Below, one piece after another: positions 47,531-58,629 of a DNA stretch of 64,000 bases. Numbering within the stretch: the first letter of the stretch is position 1; each line of letters opens with the position of its first letter. Where the stretch lies: positions 62,001 to 126,000 of the forward strand of contig JAUZTG010000002.1 in assembly GCA_030734395.1 (NCBI GenBank), written 5' to 3'. The position numbers and the translations under genes were made by a program. The notes beneath the pieces are model-generated. The model had not been told where the DNA came from, searched no databases, and saw only the letters and a program-made list of their open reading frames with translations. This DNA comes from Sarocladium kiliense (lineage: Eukaryota > Ascomycota > Sordariomycetes > Hypocreales > Sarocladiaceae).

Positions 47531-47673
47531 TCTTTCTAGCTAGGTTAGAACTTCATGTCCGATGCTCTCCAATAGATTGCCGGGCTGGACCCGATGGTGT
47601 TTCGGTGCTTGAGTGCCACAGCTGCCCACATCTGGCGTGCTCAGGGTGTTATTGAGATCTACACACGGATCCG

Positions 47674-47913
47674 TTAGCGATGCCCGTAACCGCCTCTCCG
47701 CGCTCGTTGATACGAACATGGAGCTGCCCGAACTTCGTTGGATTCCCGTGAACTATCTGATGGAGAGTGATGGGTACCCATCGTGCCGTCAAGGAGAGGG
47801 GGTAACTGTTCCAGGGATTGTGCATCGTGCGGTTGGAAGCTGAACAGGAACTCCATCGTATTGTATAGCTCATTCTGGACTTCTTCAGATGGAGCACAAA
47901 TCGCACAAGTCAT
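47674..47913 (-). CDS. Candidate small protein, 79 aa
   Basis: From ATG 47913 the frame reads MTCAICAPSEEVQNELYNTM and continues with a Gln/Leu/Pro-rich stretch. A possible acceptor (ccatcag) inside suggests more complex splicing. The two Cys at residues 3 and 6 are the only notable feature. Confidence 0.28.
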   Translation of the reverse strand: MTCAICAPSEEVQNELYNTMEFLFSFQPHDAQSLEQLPPLLDGTMGTHHSPSDSSRESNEVRAAPCSYQRARRGGYGHR

Positions 47914-48220
47914 TCAGCGAACGTCTAAAGTGGATCGCGGTTGCCACTCGGTCGCGGCAAATAATGATGGTGGGCGCTCTGATAGCGATACCTCCAGCGC
48001 GACTCATGTCATTGACAACCATTACTGGCCCATGGCGCGAGATGAGCCACACGTGCCGCACATGGTCCAGTCGAGCTGCACAGTTCAGTTTGGCCTGATG
48101 ACAGCTCTGGCCCATGTCCATTTCTGGATGCCGCCTTGCGGAGTAGATCAATCTACGTTGTGCTACGGTACATAACAAGGGGAATCGGTGTCCTAACCCG
48201 GTGGACCGACGGTGTCAAGC
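47914..48220. other. No supported gene
   Basis: Only shadow frames. Confidence 0.4.
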
Positions 48221-48619
48221 ATGGTGTTCACACGGAACGATGAAGCTCGTCCGTCGCCCCTGCCCGGCGCGCTCTTGCAGGAGCTGGTCTCAATGCAAGA
48301 GCGCTGCAGCCAGCTTCAACGCGCGCTTGACAACGCGGAGAGAGCAAGGGACGAGTCCGTGGAGCGTCTCCACGACGTGCAGCACGCCCAGGACATGGCG
48401 GAGGCAAGAGTCGAGATGTGCACGGATGTTCTGAGGGAGAAGGACGCGGAGCTCAGAGAGAAGGATAGAAAGCTCCAGAGGCTGAAATATGTCCTGGGCC
48501 TTGCATTAGGAGACGGGCAAGGTCGGAAGGATGACACCATGCATGAGCTCTGGGACTTGGCCACCAGCGATCCGCCGAGGTGCAGCAAAAAACGCAAATG
48601 CACCGAGACGGCAGACTAG
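48221..48619 (+). CDS. Coiled-coil protein with basic tail, 132 aa
   Basis: The frame opens at GTG 48212, and I use ATG 48221. Residues about 20-90 form an uninterrupted heptad-type helix (LQELVSMQERCSQLQRAL, then DVLREKDAELREKDRKLQRL). A short linker and a basic patch, KKRKC, follow near the C-terminus. There is no membrane span. The composition suggests a dimerising nuclear protein. It belongs to a set of short coiled-coil genes in this part of the window (43381, 57641, 58213, 61171, 63277). Family unknown. Confidence 0.6.
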   Translation: MVFTRNDEARPSPLPGALLQELVSMQERCSQLQRALDNAERARDESVERLHDVQHAQDMAEARVEMCTDVLREKDAELREKDRKLQRLKYVLGLALGDGQGRKDDTMHELWDLATSDPPRCSKKRKCTETAD

Positions 48620-49142
48620 TACACTTCAACGAATTACCTTGCAATGGCTGCACTCAGACACGGCAAGAGGTCACAATAAGACAGCCGCTGGACGGAGAAT
48701 ACATGCGTACCTATTTGTTGAACAGTTTGAATTATTCCGCAAAAATGGTGATCCTTTCCCCGATGGGTCCCAACCACTGGACCTGGATGTCCTCCTTTGC
48801 TCTTCAGGCCTCGTTCCCGGCTCGTCGGCATCACCTTGTTTTGGAGTTTCTTGAACGTGGATTGATCTCTGGATTGAATGCTGACCTTTCAGCCTCCTTG
48901 AATTACTAAAAGCCAACCCAGAAGTCTACCCACGTCAACGAGCGCAGAGATGATATACGGGCTCTGTTCCAAAAGAGTCAGCCTGCCACTGGCCGCCGAA
49001 GCTTTGGAAGAGTTTAATCGCTCCCAACGTCCCGTGGTACAGGACAGCATCTCGACAAAAGCCGGCCCGCTCGAGCTCGCGATCGCTGACACACAAGATC
49101 AGGCTCCATAACCTTCTCGTGAAGGATTGCGGGATGGATAAT

Positions 49143-50802
49143 TTATATCTGTCCTCCCCTCGAGTCAAGGTACTCCTTGTCGCTTTCGCAGCACATCTTC
49201 CAGAGCAGAGATGCATCAGAGGCTGTGACGCCTTCATACCGTTGCTGCAAATCGATGCATCCGGACCAGATGAGCAAGCAAGACACAGCCGCAATGACCT
49301 GAGCGTCGCCGGAGTCCCTAGAGTCCCAGGGACGAGTCCCTTCAAAAACCCAGCACGACTTGTTGTTCAGTTGTGTTCGTTGGAGATATCGATGAAACCT
49401 TCCTCGGATCCAGTCCGGAGATGCCTGCGCGATTCTTAGTCCAGAATCCCAACATGGATTGCATGTGCTCACCTGGTAGTGCAAACGAAACAAGGCAGCC
49501 CAAAGGTTTTCCATCTGGTATGCATTGTGTGACACGATCGATCGGAGGTACGACAGCCGATTGGGGTCATTCTTCAGATCGTTTTCAGCATGGTGAGCGA
49601 AAAGCATCTGCTCCTCCTTCAGGTTCCCTTCAACTCCTTTCAGATCTCCTACTCGTCTCAACACTTCTTTGGTCAGATCATCCGGCGACTGTGGCGGGTA
49701 GTCCGGCCGTTTGGCAGAGACGAGTGTCCTGTTCGTTCAGCAACATCCCCAATTGAGACGGAGAGTGACTCACTTCACGACTGTCACCCCGCGAGTCGAC
49801 ACGGCACCATCGCCCTGGTTGTTCGGAGACGATGACATAATGCAGTCCAACAGGGCTGCGACGTCCGATGGGCCTGCTGGGTGACTTTCCGCTCCTGATT
49901 GGCTAACAAGAAAGCCAACATCACGTAAAGCGCTGACTTCTTCAGGTTGAAGATGGAACCAGTCTGTCGCTCGCCTCCAGAAGTCACGACTTGACTGATC
50001 GAGCTCCTCGGGCATTTCCATAACGTAGCGGGTACAGGGTAGGAGAAGTTCACCCCCGATCTGCAGGCACCTGAACATATCTTTGACGTAGTGTGTGATG
50101 CTGAACAGGACCGGTGCGCAGCAGATCTGTCTGACGGATGCAGTTCGAGTTGTTGCCAGCCTGCCGAAGCTATGGTGCTCACATCGGTGCGGCGTCTCAT
50201 GGCTGGAAGACGTTAGCGCTCTGACTGCGAATCATCTCCTAACATACTTGTCATCTTGTCCAAGAAACTCGACCCGGGAAACAGCAAGTTCTGTCGCGGA
50301 TCGAGAGGAATTCACGTGAAAGGCTTGTGTGTTCGAGTCATGTGAAGTTGTCGTGGGGGTTCCTGCATTTTCGAGATTCGAATCAGGCACTGACACGACG
50401 AGAGTCGCTGGCTGAAAGTCGAGATTACGAGCGCTATCGGTGGCCTCGGGGCTGTTAGGTGGTGTGAGCGGGACGAGATGGTACTCGGAGTCCGTTCCTG
50501 GGGGGTGAAATATTCTCATCGCGAATGTGTATGAACCTTGCGCAAATATGGGAGACTGTGGCCGGAGGTAGATGGAATTTATAAGTCTGGTAGGGCTGCC
50601 GTCTGCCAGGTCCAGGGCTGACCCGACTTCATCATCATAGGGCAGGGTTCGGAAGCGCAACCTACCACGGAATACGCTGGGGGCTGGGGACACTGATGGT
50701 ATGGAGTCACAGCTCCTGACAGCACACACACGGGAGCTTACCACCAGCTGGCAGAGGCGCCAAGCACTTTGGTTTGATGGGTTTGATAGTGACGCAGCTC
50801 AT
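49143..50802 (-). CDS. Hypothetical protein, 490 aa, five exons
   Basis: Exons in transcript order are 50802-50742, 50692-50248, 50202-49774, 49728-49473 and 49424-49143. The introns are 49, 45, 45 and 48 bp, all with gtaag/gtatg/gtgag donors and CTRAC-like branch sites, and every join keeps frame. The N-terminal third is Ser/Thr/Pro-rich (LTPPNSPEATDS) and likely disordered. The middle and C-terminal parts are helical with many Trp and Cys (YVKDMFRCLQIGGELLLP, AQVIAAVSCLLIWSGCIDL). No signal peptide or clear membrane span is seen. The consistency of four predicted introns makes a real gene likely. Family unknown. Confidence 0.7.
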
Positions 50803-52604
50803 TACGAGCACGGCCTCACCTCACGCCCGGCAAAGAAAATCCCGAGGTGTCTACAGCAAGAGCGATTCCCATGAACCTTCTCGAGGAGGGAACCACGTTT
50901 GGATTGGTGCTGTTGGTATGTCCATCTGCAAGTGGGGTGTGACTGAAGAGGGGCCAAGGGGGCCACGTACATTCTCCCCCACGCCCTCTGTGCAAGGTTG
51001 TTCTGGTGTGGGCCGCCGGGTGCTGGCTGTGCTGAGGAAATCTAACGGGATGCCCTGACAGGGTTTCTTGATAATGGCAATGGATCAGGCATCCTGTGAG
51101 AATCGGATGGGTCTGACTTGAAATTAACCCCACATATGTTGGCGACCAACCATGGGCTGCTCACCCGCACGAAGGGTGGAGGGGAGTGTCGCAGTGGCGT
51201 GCTCGTGTCACCCTCCCCTCGGCGGGAACCTTGCCTGGCCCATCGCAGATTGAGCTAGTCTGAATAAGAATAGACTGCTCTGCCTGAGCTCAGCGCGGAC
51301 GCCAAGATGCAGGGGCTTGTTCGATCAGGAATCAGTTCAAACACACCCGCTAAACCTGTTGCGGCACACCGTAGTTTTTGGCCCCATATTTGAACCGCCA
51401 TGTGAGTCCGAAAGCCAGGCTTCTTCCGGCTGCCTTATACCCGAGCTGCAATAATCATACACCTTGAAGGTCAGGTCATAATCCGCCGTGTTTGCTGGGG
51501 TGCACCAACGGCATACGCACTGGCGGACGCCATCATCACCACGCGCCAAGGCTGTGGGGTCTAAGCCAGCAAGGGCGGGGTTTGGCAACTGGCCTCGCTG
51601 TATACCTCTGCATGGATGAAGGAGATCAATCAATCTCGTAAATATCTTCCCCCCTCTTCGGGGATTCTTAGCCAACTTCGCACTGCATTGCCGATACGGA
51701 GACCAGTCGTTCCTGGCAGTAGTGGCCTCGCGAGCCCGCGCGTCATTGCTTGTTCGGATGGCTTCATTCCTTTTTCACCAAGCTTGCAGACAAGGTTGAC
51801 GAAAAGGAGCCGGGGTCGAGAGCCCCGGCGTATCGAGGACGCTCGAGTGCGGGGCCTCGAATCTGAAGACTCGGCCCACCATCAATGAATGGTTGGCCAC
51901 ACTCTGCACCAATGTGGCCTTTTGACTGCAAGGGCCTGAGCTGACTTCAATCCTGATCCTGGCGTCGTCGGCATTCAGTTCTGATGAAAGAAAATGTGCT
52001 ATACTGTGAAAGGACTAACGTACGCGGCAAAACCATTCCTAATTCAGCTAAGTCAGTGGAACTGGCTTCCGCGCTAAGGGGCCTGGGATCATAAAAAGCG
52101 GGTACCACACCCTTCTCCTGTCTGGCTCAGCTCGAATTGTTGTCCCGGCGCAATGCAGCATGTTCCCGAAGTTGCGAGTAGCCAGCAGATGCACGTCAGA
52201 GTTGCACTTTCCTTCTGCAGCTCGTAGCACGGCTGCCAAGACTCCCTGACTGGTCGCTGGGGGACAATCCTTGGGTCGTCTTTCTCACAGTGAAGCACTA
52301 TAAGTGCCCACGGTTCGGCTGCAGTCAGAGCTCTATTTCGTCAACAACACGCAGCTGAGCCGCGGTAATGCTGTGATCTTCACTTGGCGCGACCTTCATC
52401 ACACTTCAGTATGCCCAACATTCGACGATGCGCGCAGTGGCGTCATAGAGCGTCACAATCCCTGCGGCTACTATCCCTGCGGCTACGATCCCTGAGGAGC
52501 AAGACCAGACGCATTCCCTGGGCTCGCATTCTCTGTATCGAGGGCGATGGAGATCTATTGAACGTGTGAGTTTTGTGTCCTTGATCAACGAACTGAGCTG
52601 ACCC
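50803..52604. other. No supported gene
   Basis: Inconsistent frames only. A 15-bp tandem repeat lies at 52458-52497. Confidence 0.45.
52458..52497. repeat. Tandem repeat, 15-bp unit
   Basis: Two full copies and a partial copy of atccctgcggctac(t/g) just upstream of the methyltransferase-like gene. Confidence 0.85.
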
Positions 52605-53473
52605 ATGGCTTCTCACCGATGCAGCAGACGAGACAGTCGGCCTGCGAGACCGCAAACCTTCCACAGCACTTCCTCATCGGAGACGCTCCATAACCCGCCG
52701 AAGACGCCCTCACACAATGCCTCATCGGACACGCTGTGTTCCGCGGGGAGCGTATCGTCAGCCTGGACTACAGTCCCAGAACAATTCGACGAGACGGAGT
52801 GAGCCCATCGCACCGCGATCTGAACCAGGCTAACTTTCCAGGATCCGACGATCTCGCAAAATCTTGGATGACGCATTCCCACAGCAGCCGAACGACCTAC
52901 TGTTCATGGGCAGCACAATCTATTTCGCAACGTATAAGCCCTTTTCTGATTCTATGAAGCTTTGGTTCTGATCACTCAACAGGGACACCGCGAAACGATA
53001 CCCTTATGCGCGGATTACCCACCTATCCCCGACAAATATTGAGATCCATCCCGACGACACGCCTGAAAATTGCTGTTTTCAAGAAGGCTCGCTCCGAGAC
53101 TCCCCCTGGGCGAAACCGCAGGACTTCATTCTCCTTCGCGACATTCAAGACGTCAGCGATTGGCGAGAGCTATTCTCGAATGTGAAGAAGAGCCTTCGTG
53201 CGGGAGGGGTCGCTCACTTGGTTGTAACCAACGCGAGCAAGCCGATTCATACCAGTTCAGAGGCCAACAGTGAGGGGGCCACTGATGACCGCGGCGTTGA
53301 TCTGACCAACCTTCGGCAGTGCTTCATGTATGCTGAGTTCACCGATATTCGATGGTGTAGCGAGACAGAATACCACTTAGACTCGGCTCCCATACGAAGG
53401 TGAGAACCTGCGGCTTGTTCACAATCACCGTACTGACGTGAACTCTAGTTTTTCTATCACAGGTCGAGCCTAA
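52605..53473 (+). CDS. SAM-methyltransferase-like protein with degenerate motif I, 241 aa, four exons
   Basis: Exons are 52605-52798, 52842-52931, 52983-53399 and 53449-53473. The introns are 43, 51 and 49 bp and all joins are in phase. A Ser-rich leader of about 60 residues precedes a fold resembling fungal class I methyltransferases of the LaeA/Tam-like group: TAKRYPYARITHLSP (motif II-type), DFILLRDIQDVSDWRELF (motif post-II/III) and VKKSLRAGGVAHLVV (beta5). The usual glycine-rich motif I (DxGxGxG) is replaced by FMGSTIYFAT, and the protein is shorter than the roughly 300-350 residues common in the group. SAM binding is therefore doubtful. It may be a decayed or pseudo-enzyme. Confidence 0.68.
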
Positions 53474-54750
53474 TGACTGCCGCCATCTCCTTCTTTTACT
53501 TTGCTTTAGGTCATGACTGTTAGATTCTGAATTGGCGTTCAATTTGTGAAGGACATCCGTCGAGTCCATGTTGTAGGATATGTTTAAGATATTCTTAAGA
53601 CCGTTCAATGTATTCCCATACCTCACAGTAGCGCCTCGGCTGTTCGTGGCCTGATCGGATGATGTCGCGGGTGTATGTGGTGTTAGATAATGGGATTGGT
53701 TGTCATACACAGGGTAGAATCTGGTAGATCAGCCCTGCTCGCAGCTGCTAACCTTGTCCCAAGGTGCTTGTTGATATATAACAACCTCCATTACCCTATC
53801 CTGAAGGCCGACCTTCAGCCGTTGGGTAGCACTGTTTCCCATGGCTCGTCACAGGAACCTTACAGACGAATGGATTCTTCCGGGATATCAGATGCCAGTG
53901 AGTATTGTTTCAGCTATGCTTCAGTCACGGACACAATAGTTGTTGACAATCCGGGTGAAGATGTACCCTGCGAGCGGTCCGAAGCCAGAGTGAACGGTAT
54001 TTATAAATACAAGCCGACGCCCTGTCGTCATGCATCTCAAGACAGCATGGGAGACACCACAGCCGTGCCCAAACCCTGGCGGGAAGGACAGGGGTAGGGG
54101 GCACAATCCTGGGGCCGATGACCGCGGAGAAAGCCGCAAGGTGGCATGGCCGCGGTGGGTAGCGACTCTGTTGTGCAATCCGGTTCACTGTAGAAGGTCC
54201 ACGTAGGCAGCGTCACCGTTTACTTTGCCGTCAGCGTAACAACGCACAGGAGGAATAACAAGAAGTCCAGAAGTACGCCGCTTCACCTGGGCGTTATGCA
54301 TTGCCTGGGTCGCACACGCCCTCCCCCTACCGCCGGAGAGTGCGGGTAAAGACCGCTGAAGTCCCGCAACGCCCGCTGGGTGTGACACGAGAGTGCCTAG
54401 ATCGGATCAGTGGCGTATCCGCCTTAGTACACATACGTTCTGGGCGCCTGCAGTCTGCTCCTGCGAAAATCCAGGCGCTTGAGCCGCATATCACCCCCGT
54501 TCGTACTGAGACGAAGGTGTAGATGGCCAGAGCCTCACATCGCCCGCCAATGGGAGTGAGAATCCTGTGCCCAGTCACTGGATCTCCAAGTCACCGCTGC
54601 TCTTTGGGCCTCCCTCTCTCGAGCCTCTTCCCTACTTCCCCAATTTTCCATCCTGTCCCCTGACTATGGTCTTGATCAACTTCTCTCTTCTGTGTATTCA
54701 AACCTGAGTACTCCTTCATCAAGCGCGCCATTTCCACACTGCTTTGCCTC
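53474..54750. other. Upstream region of the ABC gene; possible micro-gene
   Basis: A short spliced reading near 53840-53995 (MARHRNLTDEWILPGYQMP, gtgagt donor, acaatag acceptor) is coding-like but would give only about 35 residues. Nothing else is supported. The last 150 bp before the ABC gene are rich in C and T. Confidence 0.35.
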
Positions 54751-57234
54751 ATGGCCTCCGACACGATCTTCTACTATGGCTACCCAGGCGCCAAATTCCT
54801 CTACTTCGTTGCTGCATCGACCCTTGCAGCACTCACTCTCCAGAGCCCATTGGAAGATGAACGAAAGCGAGGACCTCGAGTTTCATATCGCCTGCTCAAC
54901 ATCATCCTCGCTATCATCGTCTCAATCTACGCCTTCGAGGCAATAACTGTGCCCGCCAATGACTTCTCCCGTGGCCCGTCGCCCAGAGGTCTGGTGGTTG
55001 TCGGGCGCTCGCTGTCTGCGGTGGCGTTTGCCTACCAGCTTTGCCAACTCCTCGTCAACCGCCATCCCGTCTGGCATCCTTTCCGGGGGTCCTGGGTTAT
55101 TGCCGTGTTTGCAGAGGCCACTTTCGTTGTCACGAATCTCATCTACCACGGCTTACTTCCTCGGAAATCAGAGGTTCTTCTCGTTATCATCAAGAATTTT
55201 CTGTTACTGGCTCTCGTCTTCGGCTCCATGCAGCCGACTGCGTCCCCGCCTGCCAAACCGAACACTGCCAAACCGAACACTGCCGAGACGGACGATTGCG
55301 AAAGTAGACACCCCATTCCCGCCCAAACGTACAGGAAGAACGAACAGGTGGGCTATGACTCAACTGAAAGACGTGACTCAGCTTCCGACTCGGAATCCGA
55401 CCAAAATTCAGACGAGATCTCCGCAGGGAAGCGTCGTCGTGAGCAAGAGCACAAGGAGCACCTCGCGGGATCAGGCAGCTGGGTGAAGTACGCCAAGGAG
55501 TATCGCATTCTTCTCCCTCATGTATTGCCGGAGCGCAGCCGTGCCCTGATGATCCAAGCCTTTGGAGTCGTCGCATGTCTGATCGGGTCCCGTCTGCTCG
55601 CGATCTGCATACCCCGCCAGGCGGCCATCGTCGTGGACACGCTGTACGAGCGCAACAGTGCAGATCCTCGCTCTGCTTTTGTTGTCTTCTTGTCCCTCCA
55701 ATTCCTGTCCTCTACTGCGATCCCCTTTGTTGAAAAGTGGTTCCTCACACCACTTCAGTCCGGATTCAACCAGCGGATCGCCCGAGCGGTGTACTCTCAC
55801 ATGATGCATCTGTCTGCCGAGTTTCACGACGCGCAGAGCTTGTCTGATAGACTGAACGCCGTGAATGGGGGGGATGCTCTTTTCCAGCTCATCCAGCAGA
55901 TCTTCTTTCATGCTCTTCCCAAGTCTGCAGATCTGGCCGTTGCCGCGGTGTATCTCTCGAGAACATTCGGACCCTACGAAGTCCTGATCACCGCCACGAC
56001 CGGACTAGCCTTTCTCACTGTTGCAAATTACCTTACGGGTCTGTCTCGGCTCGGCATGAAAGACCGCCAGGAAAAGCGCCTGGAGGAGGGTTCCGTGCGC
56101 GCGGACGGCCTTCGTAGCTGGCACACAGCCGCAGCTTTCAACAGGATCCCATACGAGTGCAACCGGCACGATGTTGCTGTCGCCGCCAGGCATCGCGCGG
56201 AGAACAGGTCTGACATGCAGTCAAACATCTTCGGCAGCCTACAGAGCACCACACTGTTTCTCGGATTCGTGGCCAGCGGCTTCCTGGCCGTCTCTCAAAT
56301 ACAATCGAAAGCGATATCTCCCGCGCAGTATGTCATGCTTGGCACGTACTGGAGCCAGCTTTCCGGTGCTCTGCAGTTCTTCGCGGGCGTTTGGAAGCGA
56401 AATAGCCATCTATTCGTCGAGACCGAGCTTCTCCTCTCCTTCATGCGAGCCGAGGCAAAAGTAAGAGATAAACCATCAGCCAAGCCCCTTCGCTTCAGCA
56501 AAGGAACGATCGAGTTTGACAGTGTCAGTTTCTCTTACGACGGCAAGCGCAACATCCTGGAGAGCATCGACCTCGTCATTCCCGGCGGTCAGAAGGTAGC
56601 TTTTGTTGGGCCAAGCGGCGCAGGCAAATCCACCATGATGAGGTTGCTGATGCGTATGTATGATTTGATGCAAGGCGCTATTCGGATCGATGGCCAAGAC
56701 CTACGTGACGTCACTTTATCCAGCCTTAGACAGGTGATGGGTGTCGTCCCGCAGCGGGCTGAGTTTTTTGACGGCACAGTCCGAGAGCACGTGGGGTACG
56801 GGAGAGAGAAAGCGTCGGATGAAGAAATAAAAAGCGCTTGCGGTGCCGCCAGCATTCCGCTGGAAAAGTTCACGAAAGGCTACGACACAAATGTGAATAC
56901 ACTGTCAGGAGGCGAACAACAGCGCGTTGCCATTGCGCGGGCCATCCTGAAGGAAGCCAACATCATACTCCTGGACGAGGCAACGAGCTCTGTCGACACG
57001 GAGACAGAGTATGACATTCAGCAGTCCCTCAACGCGCTCTGCACCGGCCGGACGACCATTGTAATAGCACACCGTCTGTCCACTGTGAAAAATGCGGATA
57101 AGATCGTTGTGTTTGAGGACGGCGGCATCATTGAGAGTGGGAACCACGAGGAACTCATCAAGCGCTGTGGGAAATACGCCAGCTTGTGGGAGAAGCAGTT
57201 CTATCACGAGCCTCAGAACGATAATCAAGGTTGA
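54751..57234 (+). CDS. ABC half transporter, HMT1/ABCB6 type, 827 aa
   Basis: This is an intronless, intact gene. An N-terminal domain of about five spans (residues 10-160) is followed by a disordered linker with a duplicated KPNTA unit, then a six-span ABC membrane domain (about 265-560) and one nucleotide-binding domain. ATPase landmarks are Walker A GPSGAGKST (620-628), signature LSGGEQQR (from 718), Walker B IILLDEATSS (D742, E743) and switch IAHRLST (H774). The extra N-terminal spans and single ATPase match vacuolar or mitochondrial half transporters of the HMT1/ABCB6 group, which dimerise and move thiol-metal conjugates or porphyrins. The substrate here is unknown. Confidence 0.93.
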   Translation: MASDTIFYYGYPGAKFLYFVAASTLAALTLQSPLEDERKRGPRVSYRLLNIILAIIVSIYAFEAITVPANDFSRGPSPRGLVVVGRSLSAVAFAYQLCQLLVNRHPVWHPFRGSWVIAVFAEATFVVTNLIYHGLLPRKSEVLLVIIKNFLLLALVFGSMQPTASPPAKPNTAKPNTAETDDCESRHPIPAQTYRKNEQVGYDSTERRDSASDSESDQNSDEISAGKRRREQEHKEHLAGSGSWVKYAKEYRILLPHVLPERSRALMIQAFGVVACLIGSRLLAICIPRQAAIVVDTLYERNSADPRSAFVVFLSLQFLSSTAIPFVEKWFLTPLQSGFNQRIARAVYSHMMHLSAEFHDAQSLSDRLNAVNGGDALFQLIQQIFFHALPKSADLAVAAVYLSRTFGPYEVLITATTGLAFLTVANYLTGLSRLGMKDRQEKRLEEGSVRADGLRSWHTAAAFNRIPYECNRHDVAVAARHRAENRSDMQSNIFGSLQSTTLFLGFVASGFLAVSQIQSKAISPAQYVMLGTYWSQLSGALQFFAGVWKRNSHLFVETELLLSFMRAEAKVRDKPSAKPLRFSKGTIEFDSVSFSYDGKRNILESIDLVIPGGQKVAFVGPSGAGKSTMMRLLMRMYDLMQGAIRIDGQDLRDVTLSSLRQVMGVVPQRAEFFDGTVREHVGYGREKASDEEIKSACGAASIPLEKFTKGYDTNVNTLSGGEQQRVAIARAILKEANIILLDEATSSVDTETEYDIQQSLNALCTGRTTIVIAHRLSTVKNADKIVVFEDGGIIESGNHEELIKRCGKYASLWEKQFYHEPQNDNQG

Positions 57235-57640
57235 GCATGATATTCGCCGGTCGGAACCATATTGAACTGGCAAGTTGATGAGCACTCAGGGGGGGAGTAA
57301 CGAATGACTCCTGCAATGTCTTGCGATGCTTTGCTACTGTACATGAGTTAGGTGAAGAGGCAAAGAGACAAAGTGTATGAACCCATCCTATGTCTGCTGG
57401 ATCTGTGCATGATCTTTTGTTGTGTTGCTGCCTTGGACCGGCGGAGGTGTTCAGCTGCCCATGGCCCGGCATCTGATCGACCCCAAATGGGGGTTGTCGA
57501 CCGTGAAATAGAATTATGACGATTCATCTCACCTTCACGATACTGTCTAATGAGAGGACGCTGGAGATGTGTTATTTGAGTAAAAGACCCTTGAAGACTG
57601 CTAGCGTGTGCCAGTCCGTCGTTCGCTGAAACACTCCAAG

Positions 57641-58105
57641 TTACGCAGCTCTCTTCCTGCTCTGTCTGCATCGGACAACGGGCACATCTGAATCGGGCTC
57701 TTCGTGCGAAGAGCCTCTGCGGCTCGGAGGCTCCGGTGATCTGAAGTCCCCGCAATGCAAGCAAATCTCGGCTGCTACTTCCCGCTTCCGCAGCTGCCGG
57801 ACAAGCCTACGATTGGCCGCCTGAAGTGTCTCGAGATATTCAATCATGAGACCAGACCAGACCTTTCCATCCAACTGATGAGACGGGCAGTCACGACCCA
57901 ACAGCGGCTCATCATTGTCACTGACTGTGGACTCTTCGTCGTTGACGATGAAACTACCGGAAAGCTCACTGCTCGATGACTCGCTTTCCGTTTCTTGAGA
58001 AGGAATCAGCAGAGCCTCTCCCAGCTCCGCTTGTCGGGTCTTACCACTGTAATCCGTGGATTTTGCTTCCATGTCAAACATGTTTGCACAGTTGCTTGGA
58101 GACAT
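57641..58105 (-). CDS. Hypothetical coiled-coil protein with basic tail, 154 aa
   Basis: ATG 58105 opens a single exon. The first 75 residues are acidic and Ser-rich (SESSSSELSGSF), then a helix (MIEYLETLQAANRRLVRQL) with heptad-like spacing, an ICLHCGDF motif and a basic C-terminus (RCRQSRKRAA). It lies head-to-tail downstream of 58213-58629 and tail-to-tail with the ABC gene. Family unknown. Confidence 0.52.
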   Translation of the reverse strand: MSPSNCANMFDMEAKSTDYSGKTRQAELGEALLIPSQETESESSSSELSGSFIVNDEESTVSDNDEPLLGRDCPSHQLDGKVWSGLMIEYLETLQAANRRLVRQLRKREVAAEICLHCGDFRSPEPPSRRGSSHEEPDSDVPVVRCRQSRKRAA

Positions 58106-58212
58106 GTCGGGGTAGTGATGGATGACGATGAAGTGAGAAGGTTATTGGAATACTACCAGTCTATATACCTCATGACAGGAGCCATTTCCGCCCCATCCAT
58201 CTGTCTGATGGG

Positions 58213-58629
58213 TCATTTCCGGCGCTTCTTGCCTTGAAATGGCATGCACTTCTGCTTCCAGCTCTTGGCTGTCCCCGAGGTAGCTTTACCCGAGCAACCA
58301 GCTTCGTTGTCTCGGGCCGAATCAGTGACTTGACTCTGCTCTAGTCTCTTGTGGCACTTCTTCACAGAATGAGAAAGCCCATTTGCGTGATAACTTATGA
58401 GAGGGAGAGCTGGCATGAGCGCTTCTGCCATACTATGGAAGTAACGCTCCTCCCGTCTCAGTCGATGGATCTCTTCGTCCAGCTCTTTCAGATCTCTTAC
58501 TGCGTTGTTCATCCAATCACTGTGGGCGGTGGTGATACCTCCCAGTTCCGCGATCTCTCGATCAATCTCCCCTGCTTCCGGCCGGTTGGTAAGGTGTGCA
58601 CCATCATCTGCTCGTTCAAGAAGCCCCAT
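58213..58629 (-). CDS. Small coiled-coil protein with HANGL motif, 138 aa
   Basis: ATG 58629 is used because the frame opens earlier only at GTG. Residues 20-75 form a coiled coil (LKELDEEIHRLRREERYF). Then comes ALMPALPLISYHANGLSHSV, and the protein ends in a Lys/Arg tail (FQGKKRRK). The segment around HANGL recurs in the gene at 63277 in the same position after its coiled coil (FLASISVHANGLDAAV), so the two are probably diverged paralogues. Function unknown. Confidence 0.55.
   Translation of the reverse strand: MGLLERADDGAHLTNRPEAGEIDREIAELGGITTAHSDWMNNAVRDLKELDEEIHRLRREERYFHSMAEALMPALPLISYHANGLSHSVKKCHKRLEQSQVTDSARDNEAGCSGKATSGTAKSWKQKCMPFQGKKRRK

Noticed and set aside
55190..55911. Minus-strand frames opposite the ABC transporter
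   Set aside because: They are shadows of a well-supported gene.
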